Below are positions 45,181 through 53,879 of a stretch of DNA of 63,043 nucleotides, piece by piece. Location of the stretch: assembly GCA_017475265.1 (NCBI GenBank), contig JAFVFY010000083.1:1-63043 (forward strand), given 5' to 3'. Source of the DNA: Prevotella sp. (GTDB lineage: Bacteria; Bacteroidota; Bacteroidia; Bacteroidales; Bacteroidaceae). Within the stretch, counting starts at the first letter, position 1; each line of letters starts with the position of its first letter. A program made the position numbers and the translations under genes. A model generated the notes under the pieces. It saw only the letters and a list, made by a program, of their open reading frames with translations, had not been told where the DNA came from and did no database searches.

Positions 45181-46482
45181 TTATGGGGTATCTGTTTGTT
45201 CCGGATGCTCTAGGACTTTCGACTTTCTCCTGAGCCAGCGCGACCAAGCCCAAAGGCGGTCAGCGATGGTGAGGAGCAGCAGCGGCAGTACGAACCACAG
45301 GATGATACGAAGCACTTTCGCGGGGGCGGATTCGCTAGGGATATGGCCTATCTCCTGACGGTCGAGAGGTAGCTGCCACTGGCTCTCGTCGATGACGGGC
45401 AAGTTGTTGTAGCTCCACTTGCCAATGACCGTGCCATCCTTCAGGAGCACGAGGCCGGGATTGCTGCGGATGACGGTCTTGAGCGTCGTCTCGTCGGTGT
45501 TGCAGAAGGGATATTCCGCGCCGGTGATGTCGCGCCAGCGGTCAATGCCACGCTCCGTACTTGCCGTGAGACAGTAGAATGAGTAGTCATGTTGGAGGGT
45601 GTACTCATAAAGTTCATTGATGACATCGAGTTGTGAGTCGTCTGCATCCTCTAAATGAGGGGCTATGAGCAACATGGTGTAGCTCGTGTCGGCAAGTACG
45701 ATGTCGGTAATATCATCGCCCTCTTCCGTGAGGATGGTGAAGTCGTGGATGGGCGGCACGTAGCCCTGACGAGTCTGCACGGTGCGCGAGTCTACGAAGG
45801 TCCAGGTTGAGTCAGGGTAGTTGTCGAGGGTGAACTCCTGCTGCTGACCATCCTTCTCCAGGATGAAAGTGGTTTCAAACTGCGGCTGCTCGGCATCTTC
45901 AGGGATGACCATTCCCTCGCGGATGTTGGCCCCAATGTGATAGGGTCGGAAGTCGAAATAAGGCAGATAGTATAGGCTCCAACCAGCGACGGCAAGGATA
46001 AATAGGGCGGTGTAGTTAATGACTATCCACTGGTTTGACTGGCTGATGAATCGCACCATCTTCTCAGGCCAGCACACCACAATAATGGCGGCAATGAGCA
46101 GAACAACATTCTTGCCGAATGTCTGCCAGTTAGTGAGGATGATGGCATCGCCGAAGCACCCACAGTCGGTGATGGGGTTAGTCAGTGAGAGCCACAGCGT
46201 TAGCGGTGTCAGCACACACAGCATGAGAAGCATGAGCCTTGACGTAAGCCGACGGCGAATGGCAAAGAGCATGTACACTCCCAGACAGAACTCCACGGCG
46301 GCAAGGGCCACGGACAATACCACTGCGGCAAGGCTCGGCAGCAAGGCCGACAGGCCAAGGACAGCGGCATAGTCCTCGAGCTTGTACTGCGTACCCATCG
46401 GGTCTACGGCCTTTACAAAGCCAGAGACGATGAACACTGCGGCAAGCAATAGACGGGAGATGTTGACTGCGAGTTTTTTCAT
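45181..46482 (-). CDS. DoxX/MauE-type membrane protein, BT_3928 family
   Basis: A 433-residue inner membrane protein. Four hydrophobic segments in residues 1-170 form a MauE/DoxX-like core (ISRLLLAAVFIVSGFVKAVDPMGT is the typical opening). After a further helix (about 150-170) comes a soluble domain that looks thioredoxin-like in its order of strands, with no CxxC motif seen, and a final membrane helix (LRIILWFVLPLLLLTIADRLW). This matches the Bacteroidales family named after BT_3928. A redox or quinone-linked role is possible. The gene sits before tpiA as in Bacteroides. Confidence 0.8.
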   Translation of the reverse strand: MKKLAVNISRLLLAAVFIVSGFVKAVDPMGTQYKLEDYAAVLGLSALLPSLAAVVLSVALAAVEFCLGVYMLFAIRRRLTSRLMLLMLCVLTPLTLWLSLTNPITDCGCFGDAIILTNWQTFGKNVVLLIAAIIVVCWPEKMVRFISQSNQWIVINYTALFILAVAGWSLYYLPYFDFRPYHIGANIREGMVIPEDAEQPQFETTFILEKDGQQQEFTLDNYPDSTWTFVDSRTVQTRQGYVPPIHDFTILTEEGDDITDIVLADTSYTMLLIAPHLEDADDSQLDVINELYEYTLQHDYSFYCLTASTERGIDRWRDITGAEYPFCNTDETTLKTVIRSNPGLVLLKDGTVIGKWSYNNLPVIDESQWQLPLDRQEIGHIPSESAPAKVLRIILWFVLPLLLLTIADRLWAWSRWLRRKSKVLEHPEQTDTP

Positions 46483-46493
46483 TTCCTAAGGGC

Positions 46494-46556
46494 TAGCAAT
46501 AGATGCTATAGAAACTATAGGTACTATAGAAACTATAAATGCTATAGAAGCTATGG
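46494..46556 (-). repeat. 9-nt array (CTATAGAAA)
   Basis: Nonamers CTATAGAAA, CTATAGGTA, CTATAGAAA, CTATAAATG, CTATAGAAG, CTATGGTAG fill the gap. In sense the array gives the TAG stop of the DUF1599 gene. Confidence 0.85.
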
Positions 46557-47093
46557 TAGCTTTATGAGTGCGAACACTGAGTAGTTGATAATGTCCATGA
46601 GGTTGGAGTCGATACCCTCGCTGACGAGCGTCTGCCCGCCGAGGTTCTCTATCTCCTTGATGCGTTCTATCTTGGTGAGTATGAGGTCGGTATAGCTGCT
46701 CACGCGCATGTCGCGCCACGCCTCGTCATAGTCGTGGTTCTTGCGTTTCATCAGCTCCAGGGTCCCATGGGCGTGACGGTCGTAAAGCAAGAGAGCCTCG
46801 TCGGCACCGATGTCCACGGTGTCGGCGAAACCCTTCTCTAACTGTATCAGTCCCACGATGCCATAGTTTACCAGAGCCATGAACTCTGGCCTGATGCCCT
46901 CGCCGACGAGCGACTCTCCTGTGAGTTCCAGTTGGCGTATGCGCTTGGCCTTGATGAAGAGCTGGTCGGTGAGCGACGAGGGGCGCATGATGCGCCATGA
47001 GGCACGGTAGTCATGCAATTTACTCTCGAAGATGGCACGACATTCTGCCACCGCGGCTTCGAACTCTGCGTTGGTTTTCTCGAACTTGTTCAT
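46551..47093 (-). CDS. DUF1599 protein
   Basis: A 180-residue cytosolic helical protein made of two related halves: SKLHDYRASWRIMRPSSLTDQLFIKAKRIRQLE and KNHDYDEAWRDMRVSSYTDLILTKIERIKEIE, each followed by G(I/I)RPEFM- or GIDSNLM-type segments. This is the duplicated DUF1599 module of Bacteroidetes, distantly like all-alpha NTP pyrophosphatases, though no metal-binding motif is clear. First gene of an eight-gene run. Its promoter (47104-47134) leaves only ten bases before the ATG, so the transcript is nearly leaderless. The stop codon is part of a 9-nt array. Confidence 0.88.
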   Translation of the reverse strand: MNKFEKTNAEFEAAVAECRAIFESKLHDYRASWRIMRPSSLTDQLFIKAKRIRQLELTGESLVGEGIRPEFMALVNYGIVGLIQLEKGFADTVDIGADEALLLYDRHAHGTLELMKRKNHDYDEAWRDMRVSSYTDLILTKIERIKEIENLGGQTLVSEGIDSNLMDIINYSVFALIKLP

Positions 47094-47103
47094 ATTCAGG
47101 GTG

Positions 47104-47134
47104 CAAAGTTACGAAAAAACGAGTGAAGAGCAAA
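47104..47134 (-). promoter_or_regulatory. Promoter of the DUF1599-tpiA-folE-CapA run
   Basis: On the minus strand TTTG (47131-47134), 19 bases, TAACTTTG (47104-47111). It is the only clear promoter found for the genes from 47093 to 38815. Confidence 0.8.
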
Positions 47135-47150
47135 GAAAAATCACGTTTTT

Positions 47151-47807
47151 TTACAGTTTCTCTCCGTAGCAGAGGTCTCCACAGTCTCCGAATCCGGGAA
47201 CGATGTACTTGTGTTCGTTCATACCAGGATCGATGGCAGCACACCAAAGAGTGACATCGTCGGCAACATTCTGCCGCAGCATCTCCACACCTTCAGGTGC
47301 GGCAATGACACAGGCGATATGCACGGCAGTAGGCCGTCCCGTGCGGATGAGGGCCTCGTAGGCAGCTACCATAGAGCCGCCCGTGGCGAGCATGGGGTCG
47401 CAGATGATGAGCGTCTTGCCCTTGGCCGATGGCGAGGCTAGATATTCAGTATGGATACCCACCTCGGTATGCTCTCGGTTGGTGTACATGCGGTAGGCCG
47501 ACACGAAGGCATTGTCTGCACGGTCGAAGATGCGCAGGAAGCCTTGGTGGAAGGGCAGTCCGGCACGCAGCACCGTGGCCACGAGCAAATCGTCCTTGGG
47601 AACGGGAATGTCGATAGTGCCCAAGGGCGTGGTGACAGTCTTGGACTTGTACGTAAGTGTGCGAGACACCTCGTAGGCCATCAGCTCGCCCACACGCTCA
47701 ATGTTGTTACGGAAGAGCAGCCTGTTACGTTGGTAACTCTTGTCACGCAGCTCAGCCATATACTGGTTGAGCACACTGTTCTGTTCGCTGAAATTGATTA
47801 CCTTCAT
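47151..47807 (-). CDS. upp: Uracil phosphoribosyltransferase
   Basis: A 218-residue PRTase that salvages uracil to UMP. PRPP-binding motif ICDPMLATGGSM and the uracil-binding C-terminal hood AAIDPGMNEHKYIVPGFGDCGDLCYG. I use the ATG at 47807 (MKVINFSEQN); the reading from 47819 starts with TTG in repeat-like sequence. A short 7-nt array (AATAACC/AATAAAC) lies in its leader, and the terminator of the LruC gene precedes that. No consensus promoter was seen. Confidence 0.95.
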   Translation of the reverse strand: MKVINFSEQNSVLNQYMAELRDKSYQRNRLLFRNNIERVGELMAYEVSRTLTYKSKTVTTPLGTIDIPVPKDDLLVATVLRAGLPFHQGFLRIFDRADNAFVSAYRMYTNREHTEVGIHTEYLASPSAKGKTLIICDPMLATGGSMVAAYEALIRTGRPTAVHIACVIAAPEGVEMLRQNVADDVTLWCAAIDPGMNEHKYIVPGFGDCGDLCYGEKL

Positions 47808-47819
47808 AACTTGGGACAA

Positions 47820-47848
47820 TAAACGTTAAACAATAACCAATAAACACT
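47820..47848 (-). repeat. Short 7-nt array in the upp leader
   Basis: The plus strand reads AATAAACGTTAAACAATAACC then AATAAAC, a short member of the family that forms the mrdA leader and the rnhB insert. Confidence 0.6.
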
Positions 47849-47860
47849 GAATTATGTATT

Positions 47861-47892
47861 ATAAAAGGGTGTCCATTCGCATGGACACCCTC
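47861..47892 (-). terminator. Intrinsic terminator of the LruC lipoprotein gene
   Basis: GGGTGTCCAT-TCGC-ATGGACACCC (47867-47890) is a perfect 10-bp stem, followed in the minus direction by TTTTAT. Confidence 0.85.
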
Positions 47893-47933
47893 TCGAATGA
47901 TAAAAAGCTATTTTGTATTTGATGATTTCCGGA

Positions 47934-49970
47934 TTACTGCTGGATATCCTTGTACCATACGGTCATACCAGAATTATTGTAGAGTTCAGACGCAACTCTC
48001 GAAGACTCCCAGTCCTTAGGAGTAGCATTGTTCACCCAGCTCTTGAAGCTCTCGAAAGCCTTATCCATATTGCTTCTCTCCACAGCCCAAGGAGTTTCAA
48101 GTTTGCAGCCAATCTTGCAGGCAGCCACACCCTGATTAGCGGTGAGGGTGCACCATTGGCCATTCTTGTACACCTCAACGCGGAGGTTGGTGTTCACGTC
48201 GGAATTGAAGTTGTTCTTGCTGATAGTAAGACCGCCGGCCAGTGTGATGGTGCCCGTCCAATTGCCCTTACCATCGGCAGCAAGATACTTTCCTTCCTTG
48301 TCGACACGGTCGAATGCGTGGGTGTTGGTCATGGTGTTGCTGGTCGTGCCGAGCAGATTGTGAACCTCTAAGTTGTCGTCACCGTTGAGGCGCAGGGGCA
48401 GGGTACCGCCAGCGGCCCAAAGGGTAATCTTCACCTGTGTAACGGCCTCAACGCCTTCGGGATATTCAGCCTCAACATCAAAGACAACATCGTTGAAGTC
48501 GAAGTCGCTGGCCTCTGTAGCGCTGAGATCCTCAGCCATGATACGGATGCTCTTCTTGGTGGGGTCGGGGATGATTTCATCAGGAATTCTCTGTGCCTCG
48601 GTGAGGGTGACAATCCAGTCGCTGAAGTAGCCGTCGCTTACGCCAACCTTAACCCACTCCTGAAGACTCTTGTTGTTGACGGGCAGATAGCCATCGTCCA
48701 CGAGCTGCTTGATGCGAGGCAGGTTGATGACAGACTGATAGTAAGTGTCGCCGTCCATCACATCGCCGATGACGGGGCAGTTCTGGAAGTTAGCAACATC
48801 GAGGTCACTGACCTGAGCGCGGTTTGCGCTACCCTTCTGTGTGCTCAGTGTCACCTTGTCGGCTGCAATGTAGAAATTCTCGTTGGTGGTGAGCCAGCCG
48901 CGGCCAAAGATACTCTTAAACTCATCCTTGTACACAGGGCGATTCTCAGTCCAAGTGTTCCACTCATTACCGACTGTGACTGTCTCCCACTCGCCAGTTG
49001 TGATTTGCACAATCTTTTCTCCGTCCCATGCATACTGGGGCGACTCGGGAGCCTGGTTGTAGGTAGCATACACAACATTTCCATTAGCATCGGTCTCGTA
49101 AGCCTGTTCTCCCTCCTTGATAGCGAGGTCGAAGCCCATGAAGGAACGGTCCCATTTATCGACTACAGCCTCACCAGGATTGCCGTTATTAGCAGCCCAT
49201 GCGTCGATGGTAGCAGCACTTACAAGAGCCATCTTGTCGTTGTGGTTGGGGCTGTCGCTCGACTGGTTGCTGCTGCCGCTTTCGTGGTAGCCGAAGCAAG
49301 ATGTGTCATAAACGTTCACCATCAGCGTAATCTGGTCGTTATGGGAAGTACCACCCACATGCTGGTCGTTATCCAGCACACTGCTCGTAGAACAAGTTCC
49401 TGAATTGAAGTCGTTGATGTGCGAGTTTGCCTCGCCCACGGTCAGGTGATTCATGTTGCTGCTAGTGTATTGGGAACCATCAGCGGCGGTCACTATCTCT
49501 GTTGAGTAAGCCCCCGGATCGGTAGCGCCTTTGTACACCTGCTGCACAAAGAAATGACGGTAGTGAGGATCCTCGTATGCGAGGTTAGGATTAGCCTGGA
49601 AATACTTCTGCACACGAAGCTTCTGGCCCTCTGTTAGAGGATCAGGAACCAGCCATCCACCGAATTCCTTGTCGGGATCTGCCCACTCATTGTGGTTCAT
49701 GTTAGCACCGGCAATCACGACGCCATTAGCATCTTCGTACTCATGTGTTGCGGGATATACATCGGTACCAGGATTTGCGCGTGTCGAACCATCTGGTCCG
49801 AATCCCCAGTCCTGATTAGGACTCACTTTACCAAAAGCCTTCTCGAAGGCCTGGTTGTAAAGAGCCTGATAGTACTCTTCTGCAGTAACGCCTTCATCGT
49901 TACTACAAGCGGTGAACATGGCGCCCATTACCAGTGCCGATGCACCCATCATCAAATACTTTTTCATCAT
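47934..49970 (-). CDS. LruC/DUF4842-domain lipoprotein
   Basis: A 678-residue lipoprotein with lipobox MFTAC. After a helical N-terminal segment ending FGKVSPNQDWGFG (a pattern common at the start of such proteins) come about 400 residues of beta-rich sequence. The LruC/DUF4842 signature DFDFNDVVFDVEAEYP lies near residue 485, followed by VTQVKITLWAAGGTLPLRLNGD. The domain occurs in many Bacteroidetes surface proteins; its role is unknown. It is divergent from a second LruC-type lipoprotein, suggesting a functional pair. Confidence 0.82.
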   Translation of the reverse strand: MMKKYLMMGASALVMGAMFTACSNDEGVTAEEYYQALYNQAFEKAFGKVSPNQDWGFGPDGSTRANPGTDVYPATHEYEDANGVVIAGANMNHNEWADPDKEFGGWLVPDPLTEGQKLRVQKYFQANPNLAYEDPHYRHFFVQQVYKGATDPGAYSTEIVTAADGSQYTSSNMNHLTVGEANSHINDFNSGTCSTSSVLDNDQHVGGTSHNDQITLMVNVYDTSCFGYHESGSSNQSSDSPNHNDKMALVSAATIDAWAANNGNPGEAVVDKWDRSFMGFDLAIKEGEQAYETDANGNVVYATYNQAPESPQYAWDGEKIVQITTGEWETVTVGNEWNTWTENRPVYKDEFKSIFGRGWLTTNENFYIAADKVTLSTQKGSANRAQVSDLDVANFQNCPVIGDVMDGDTYYQSVINLPRIKQLVDDGYLPVNNKSLQEWVKVGVSDGYFSDWIVTLTEAQRIPDEIIPDPTKKSIRIMAEDLSATEASDFDFNDVVFDVEAEYPEGVEAVTQVKITLWAAGGTLPLRLNGDDNLEVHNLLGTTSNTMTNTHAFDRVDKEGKYLAADGKGNWTGTITLAGGLTISKNNFNSDVNTNLRVEVYKNGQWCTLTANQGVAACKIGCKLETPWAVERSNMDKAFESFKSWVNNATPKDWESSRVASELYNNSGMTVWYKDIQQ

Positions 49971-50044
49971 AATGGTTAAAAAATTAAAGAGTTATTGAAT
50001 AAAGTAAATTGTTCCAAAAAGGAAATACTAATTAGTTCGGTGTG

Positions 50045-50052
50045 CAAAAGTA
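50045..50052 (-). promoter_or_regulatory. Promoter -7 box of the LruC lipoprotein gene
   Basis: TACTTTTG on the minus strand. The nearest TTTG is 26 bases upstream, longer than usual, so strength is uncertain. The 49971-50237 gap is AT-rich and holds nothing else recognisable. Confidence 0.5.
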
Positions 50053-50237
50053 CAAAAAAAAACGACACGGAGGTGTCACAAAAGGCATAAAAAAGGTTAA
50101 ATCAGTTGAAAAACATTTTTTTCTGCCTGTTAAAGACGCTTCGTGTGGTCAGTTTTTTGTAATTTAGCGCACTCTTAGAAGTTATTTTTCAAAACAACAC
50201 TAGTACAATTAGGTTAGAATAGACACCTATACAAACT

Positions 50238-51536
50238 ATGAAACAGAGCAGTAAACTATTGTATGCGGCACTGGCCTACGTAGTAGTTACGTGGTTCATG
50301 TCGTGTGGTAAAGATGATTTGTTCAATAAGGAGCTTTACCGCTACCTTATTAATATCACGTACCCCATTGACACCCTGGAGTCTGACCATCCCTGGACGC
50401 TGTTGCGCCGCCACTGGGTGAGCGTCACTGCCGACATCAATTACGATGGCATCCGAGAGCTGCGACTCTACGACGACGACCCCACGCTGGGCGATGCCAC
50501 GCAGGTATTAGCAGAGAGCGACATCAGGTCGGGCCAGACGGTGACGCTGTCATACGACCTGCCGCAGACCAGCCACGGCACGGTGTATGCCGCATTAGTG
50601 ACGAGTGACGGCCCAACCTACTACACGCCCTTCACCATAGGGCAGGACTCGCTGAACTTCACCAACAGGCAGACACGCCTCCTCAACTACATGCCTTCAA
50701 CGGCGCGTCAGACCTTCACCTACCTCTACGAGAGTTGCTTCCCCACGCCCGAGGACTTCGACTACAACGATATCGTACTGCGCATCTCCCGCTATGCGCC
50801 GCGCAACAACAACCTGCAGATTACCGTCACGCTTTCCGCCGCCGGATGCAAGAAGCAGGTGGCTGCCGCCATCCGTCTGCCGGGAGTGAGCTACGAGCAG
50901 GTGAACTTCGTGAACATCCTGGAAGGTGAAGCCTTCGACAAGGGCTTCCCCTACGCCTACACAAAAATCGACGCAGACGACAATGTGGTTAAAGGGCGCC
51001 ACGGTGAGGCCGTCATACGCCTGTTTGAGGACGCCCACTGGTCGTTGAACAAAACCGTGGACGAGCTGGGTTCCGTCATATATGAGCCTTACAACACGGG
51101 GAAGCCAAACCCCGACGGAACGCCCGACTCGACGACCACCATGCCCGTGCTCACGCGTACATTTAATATCTTCTTAAAGGACGGCGCCAATGCCGACAGT
51201 CTGCGACTGGCGGACCTCGACCCCTTTATCATCGAATCGAACCAGACGATACACTTCGAAGTACACACCTATAAGTATAAGTTCGAGGAAACGATTTGGG
51301 AGTACATGTCTAACGACAAACAGGGCTACGATGACTACCTGGCCTGGGCACTAGTCATTCCCGACCCCAAATTCCGTTACCCGCTCGAGGAGATGCCTAT
51401 CGGCACGCATCGTAACGGCGAACTCTATGGCGCCTACGGAATGTTGCACCACTCATTCGGAGAGTGGGGACGCAACTATCGCACGTCATACGACTGGTGG
51501 ATGCACCCCAACGAAGTACTCGTCTATGGTGATTGA
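50238..51536 (+). CDS. LruC/DUF4842-domain lipoprotein
   Basis: A 432-residue lipoprotein with lipobox WFMSC. An Ig-like segment follows (ADINYDGIRELRLYDDD, then GQTVTLSYDLP), then the LruC signature FPTPEDFDYNDIVLRISRY near residue 172 and LQITVTLSAAGCKKQVAAAIRLPG. The C-terminal HxDYLAWALVIPDPKFRYPLEE is also usual for this family. The gene is divergent from the other LruC lipoprotein. An inverted repeat (51566-51615) follows and overlaps the promoter of the next gene. Confidence 0.82.
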   Translation: MKQSSKLLYAALAYVVVTWFMSCGKDDLFNKELYRYLINITYPIDTLESDHPWTLLRRHWVSVTADINYDGIRELRLYDDDPTLGDATQVLAESDIRSGQTVTLSYDLPQTSHGTVYAALVTSDGPTYYTPFTIGQDSLNFTNRQTRLLNYMPSTARQTFTYLYESCFPTPEDFDYNDIVLRISRYAPRNNNLQITVTLSAAGCKKQVAAAIRLPGVSYEQVNFVNILEGEAFDKGFPYAYTKIDADDNVVKGRHGEAVIRLFEDAHWSLNKTVDELGSVIYEPYNTGKPNPDGTPDSTTTMPVLTRTFNIFLKDGANADSLRLADLDPFIIESNQTIHFEVHTYKYKFEETIWEYMSNDKQGYDDYLAWALVIPDPKFRYPLEEMPIGTHRNGELYGAYGMLHHSFGEWGRNYRTSYDWWMHPNEVLVYGD

Positions 51537-51565
51537 AAACCATCAAATCCTGTGGAACCAAAAAA

Positions 51566-51615
51566 AACGTGCAAAATTTACGTCATAACGAAATAATTGT
51601 GTAATTTTGCACGTT
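51566..51615. promoter_or_regulatory. 13-bp inverted repeat over the aminotransferase promoter
   Basis: AACGTGCAAAATT (51566-51578) and AATTTTGCACGTT (51603-51615) are perfect inverted repeats 24 bases apart. The right half contains the -7 box. It may be an operator, or a terminator stem for the upstream gene. Confidence 0.6.
51602..51609 (+). promoter_or_regulatory. Promoter -7 box of the aminotransferase gene
   Basis: TAATTTTG, with TTTA 21 bases upstream as a weak -33 element. The ATG is 29 bases downstream. Confidence 0.6.
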
Positions 51616-51638
51616 CTTAAATCAAAATCACATACATT

Positions 51639-52853
51639 ATGTCACAATTATCCCTTCGACTACAGCGACTGGCACCCTCTGCCACGCTGGCCATGTCGCA
51701 GAAAAGCTCCGAGATGAAGGCCCGGGGCATAGACGTGATTAACATGAGCGTCGGCGAACCCGACTTCAACACCCCCGACCACATCAAGGAGGCTGCGAAG
51801 AAGGCTGTCGACGACAACTACTCTCGCTACTCACCCGTACCAGGATACATGGATCTGCGCCAGGCCATCAGCGACAAGCTGAAGCGCGAGAACCAACTGG
51901 AATACTCGCCCGCAGAAATACTCGTCAGTAACGGTGCCAAGCAGAGTGTCTGCAACACCATTCTGGCACTCGTCAATCCTGGCGACGAGGTCATCATCCC
52001 CGCACCCTACTGGGTTTCGTACCCGCAGATGGTGCTACTGGCTGGTGGCAACCCAGTCTTCGTGGAGGCCACCTTCGAGCAGAACTTCAAGATGACACCC
52101 GAACAACTGGAAAAAGCCATCACACCCAAGACCCGCATGCTCATCCTCTGCTCGCCCAGCAACCCCACAGGTTCTGTATATAATAAAGAGGAATTACGCG
52201 CGCTCGCAAACATTATATTATCTCATAAGGATCTCTACGTGCTGGCCGACGAAATCTATGAGCACATCAATTACGTGGGCCGCCATGAGTCCATCGCTCA
52301 GTTCCCCGGCATGAAGGAGCGCGCCATCGTGGTCAACGGCGTCAGCAAAGCATACGCCATGACGGGTTGGCGTATCGGCTACATCGCTGCACCGGAGTGG
52401 ATAGTGAAAGGCTGCAACAAACTTCAGGGACAGTACACCAGTGGCCCGTGCTCCGTGAGCCAGAAGGCTGCCGAGTTTGCCTATACCCAGAGCCAGGAGT
52501 GTGTCGAGGAAATGCGGAAGGCCTTCGAGCGCCGCCGCGACCTCATCGTCAGCCTTGCCCGCGAAATACCAGGCCTGGAGGTGAACGTGCCCGAGGGTGC
52601 CTTTTACCTCTTCCCGAAGTGCTCTTCGTTTTTCGGTCGTTCGGTGAGCTGCGCAGATAGTGCTGCCAACGGGACAACCATCAACAACAGCACCGACTTC
52701 GCCATGTATCTCCTCGAAGAGGCTCATGTTGCCACCGTCGGAGGTGATGCTTTCGGCGACCCAGACTGCTTCCGTATGAGCTACGCCACGAGCGATGACA
52801 ACATCCGCGAAGCTATGCGCAGAATAGCCGAGGCATTGGCAAAACTGGAATAA
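51639..52853 (+). CDS. aspC: PLP-dependent aspartate/aromatic aminotransferase (class I)
   Basis: A 404-residue fold-type I aminotransferase. PLP motifs: NGAKQSVCNTI (phosphate site), APYWVSYPQM, CSPSNPTGSVYNKEEL (Asn contacting PLP), VLADEIYEHINY (Asp on the pyridine nitrogen), Schiff-base Lys in NGVSKAYAMTGWRIGY, and a C-terminal Arg in DCFRMSYATSDD for the carboxylate. Most like aspartate aminotransferases of the Ib subgroup; prephenate activity is possible. Full length, with its own promoter. Confidence 0.93.
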   Translation: MSQLSLRLQRLAPSATLAMSQKSSEMKARGIDVINMSVGEPDFNTPDHIKEAAKKAVDDNYSRYSPVPGYMDLRQAISDKLKRENQLEYSPAEILVSNGAKQSVCNTILALVNPGDEVIIPAPYWVSYPQMVLLAGGNPVFVEATFEQNFKMTPEQLEKAITPKTRMLILCSPSNPTGSVYNKEELRALANIILSHKDLYVLADEIYEHINYVGRHESIAQFPGMKERAIVVNGVSKAYAMTGWRIGYIAAPEWIVKGCNKLQGQYTSGPCSVSQKAAEFAYTQSQECVEEMRKAFERRRDLIVSLAREIPGLEVNVPEGAFYLFPKCSSFFGRSVSCADSAANGTTINNSTDFAMYLLEEAHVATVGGDAFGDPDCFRMSYATSDDNIREAMRRIAEALAKLE

Positions 52854-52943
52854 ACAATGGTCAGAAATGACGTAAAACATGAAATAAACTGAAAAATCAA
52901 GTTAAATGTAGTTAATTGCCCTTACAACTTGACAATTAATTAC

Positions 52944-52951
52944 TATCTTTG
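52944..52951 (+). promoter_or_regulatory. Promoter -7 box of the ExbB-ExbD-TonB operon
   Basis: TATCTTTG without a good TTTG at the right spacing. The ATG is 60 bases downstream in an AT-rich leader. The 52854-53011 gap holds nothing else recognisable. Confidence 0.55.
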
Positions 52952-53011
52952 CGTGTTGAAAATTTTCTTTTTTTTAATTAATAACTTAAAACTTTAAAAT
53001 CAAAACAAATT

Positions 53012-53845
53012 ATGGCAACTACACAGAAAGCAGCTGCTCCTGCAAAGAAGGGCACGAGCAGCATCGGTTTGAAAGATGCAATTTGGGTGATCGTTATTTG
53101 CGCCGTCATTGCATTCTGCAACTTCTTCCTTAACTTTGGTCAGTCCTCGAACTTCGAGGGTGGCGATCCTAACGGTTCTCCTCTGAACATCTGGGGTACC
53201 ATCTACAAAGGCGGTATCATCGTGCCTGTGATTCACACTCTGTTGCTCACCGTTATCACCATGACCGTCGAGCGCGTCATCGCTCTGAGCAAGTGTATCG
53301 GTAAAGAGAAGCTGGCTAAGTTCCTCGCCAAGATCAAGGCCGACCTGAAGGCCCTTAACTTCGACGCTGCTCTGCAGCACTGCGCTGCCCAGGGTGGTTC
53401 TGTTGCTAATGTTGTCCGCGCTACCGTTCAGGCTTACAAAGAGGCCGACGCTGCTCAGGGAATCAAGAAGGAAGTGAAGATTGCCCGCATCCAGGCTGCC
53501 CATGAAGAGGCTATCGCCGTTGAGATGCCTACGCTGACCATGAACCTCCCGATGATTGCAACCATCGTTACACTGGGTACTCTTACTGGTCTGCTCGGTA
53601 CTGTGGTAGGTATGATCAAGTCGTTCCAGGCCCTGGCACAGGGCGGTGGCGGTGACTCCGTCGAGCTGTCGGCTGGTATCTCTGAGGCCCTTATCAACAC
53701 GGCCTTCGGTATCGGTACTTCTTGGCTCGCCGTTGTCTCCTACAACTTCTTCACCAACCGAATCGATAAGATTTCGTTTGCACTGGATGAGATTGGTTAT
53801 TCACTCGCACAGACCTACAACACCACACACCCAGACGAGGCTTAA
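53012..53845 (+). CDS. exbB: ExbB/TolQ/MotA-family proton channel protein
   Basis: A 277-residue inner membrane protein, stator of the TonB motor. An N-terminal helix (about 24-42), a second (about 65-85), and the conserved pair MIATIVTLGTLTGLLGTVVGMI (about 180-202) and ISEALINTAFGIGTSWLAVVSYNFF (about 218-242), the last lining the channel with its Thr and Ala positions. First gene of exbB-exbD-exbD-tonB, which energises transporters such as the SusC protein here. Codon use is biased towards common codons, as for a highly expressed gene. Confidence 0.93.
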   Translation: MATTQKAAAPAKKGTSSIGLKDAIWVIVICAVIAFCNFFLNFGQSSNFEGGDPNGSPLNIWGTIYKGGIIVPVIHTLLLTVITMTVERVIALSKCIGKEKLAKFLAKIKADLKALNFDAALQHCAAQGGSVANVVRATVQAYKEADAAQGIKKEVKIARIQAAHEEAIAVEMPTLTMNLPMIATIVTLGTLTGLLGTVVGMIKSFQALAQGGGGDSVELSAGISEALINTAFGIGTSWLAVVSYNFFTNRIDKISFALDEIGYSLAQTYNTTHPDEA

Positions 53846-53879
53846 TTTTGTCTAACCCTTTAAACTAAACGTTACTGCT

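Noticed and set aside
47867-47890. Small RNA hairpin between upp and the LruC gene
   Set aside because: A T-rich tail and position after a stop codon make a terminator the simpler reading.
51566-51615. Toxin-antitoxin or recombinase (invertible promoter) site
   Set aside because: No recombinase gene is nearby and the halves are too short to infer inversion from one sequence.
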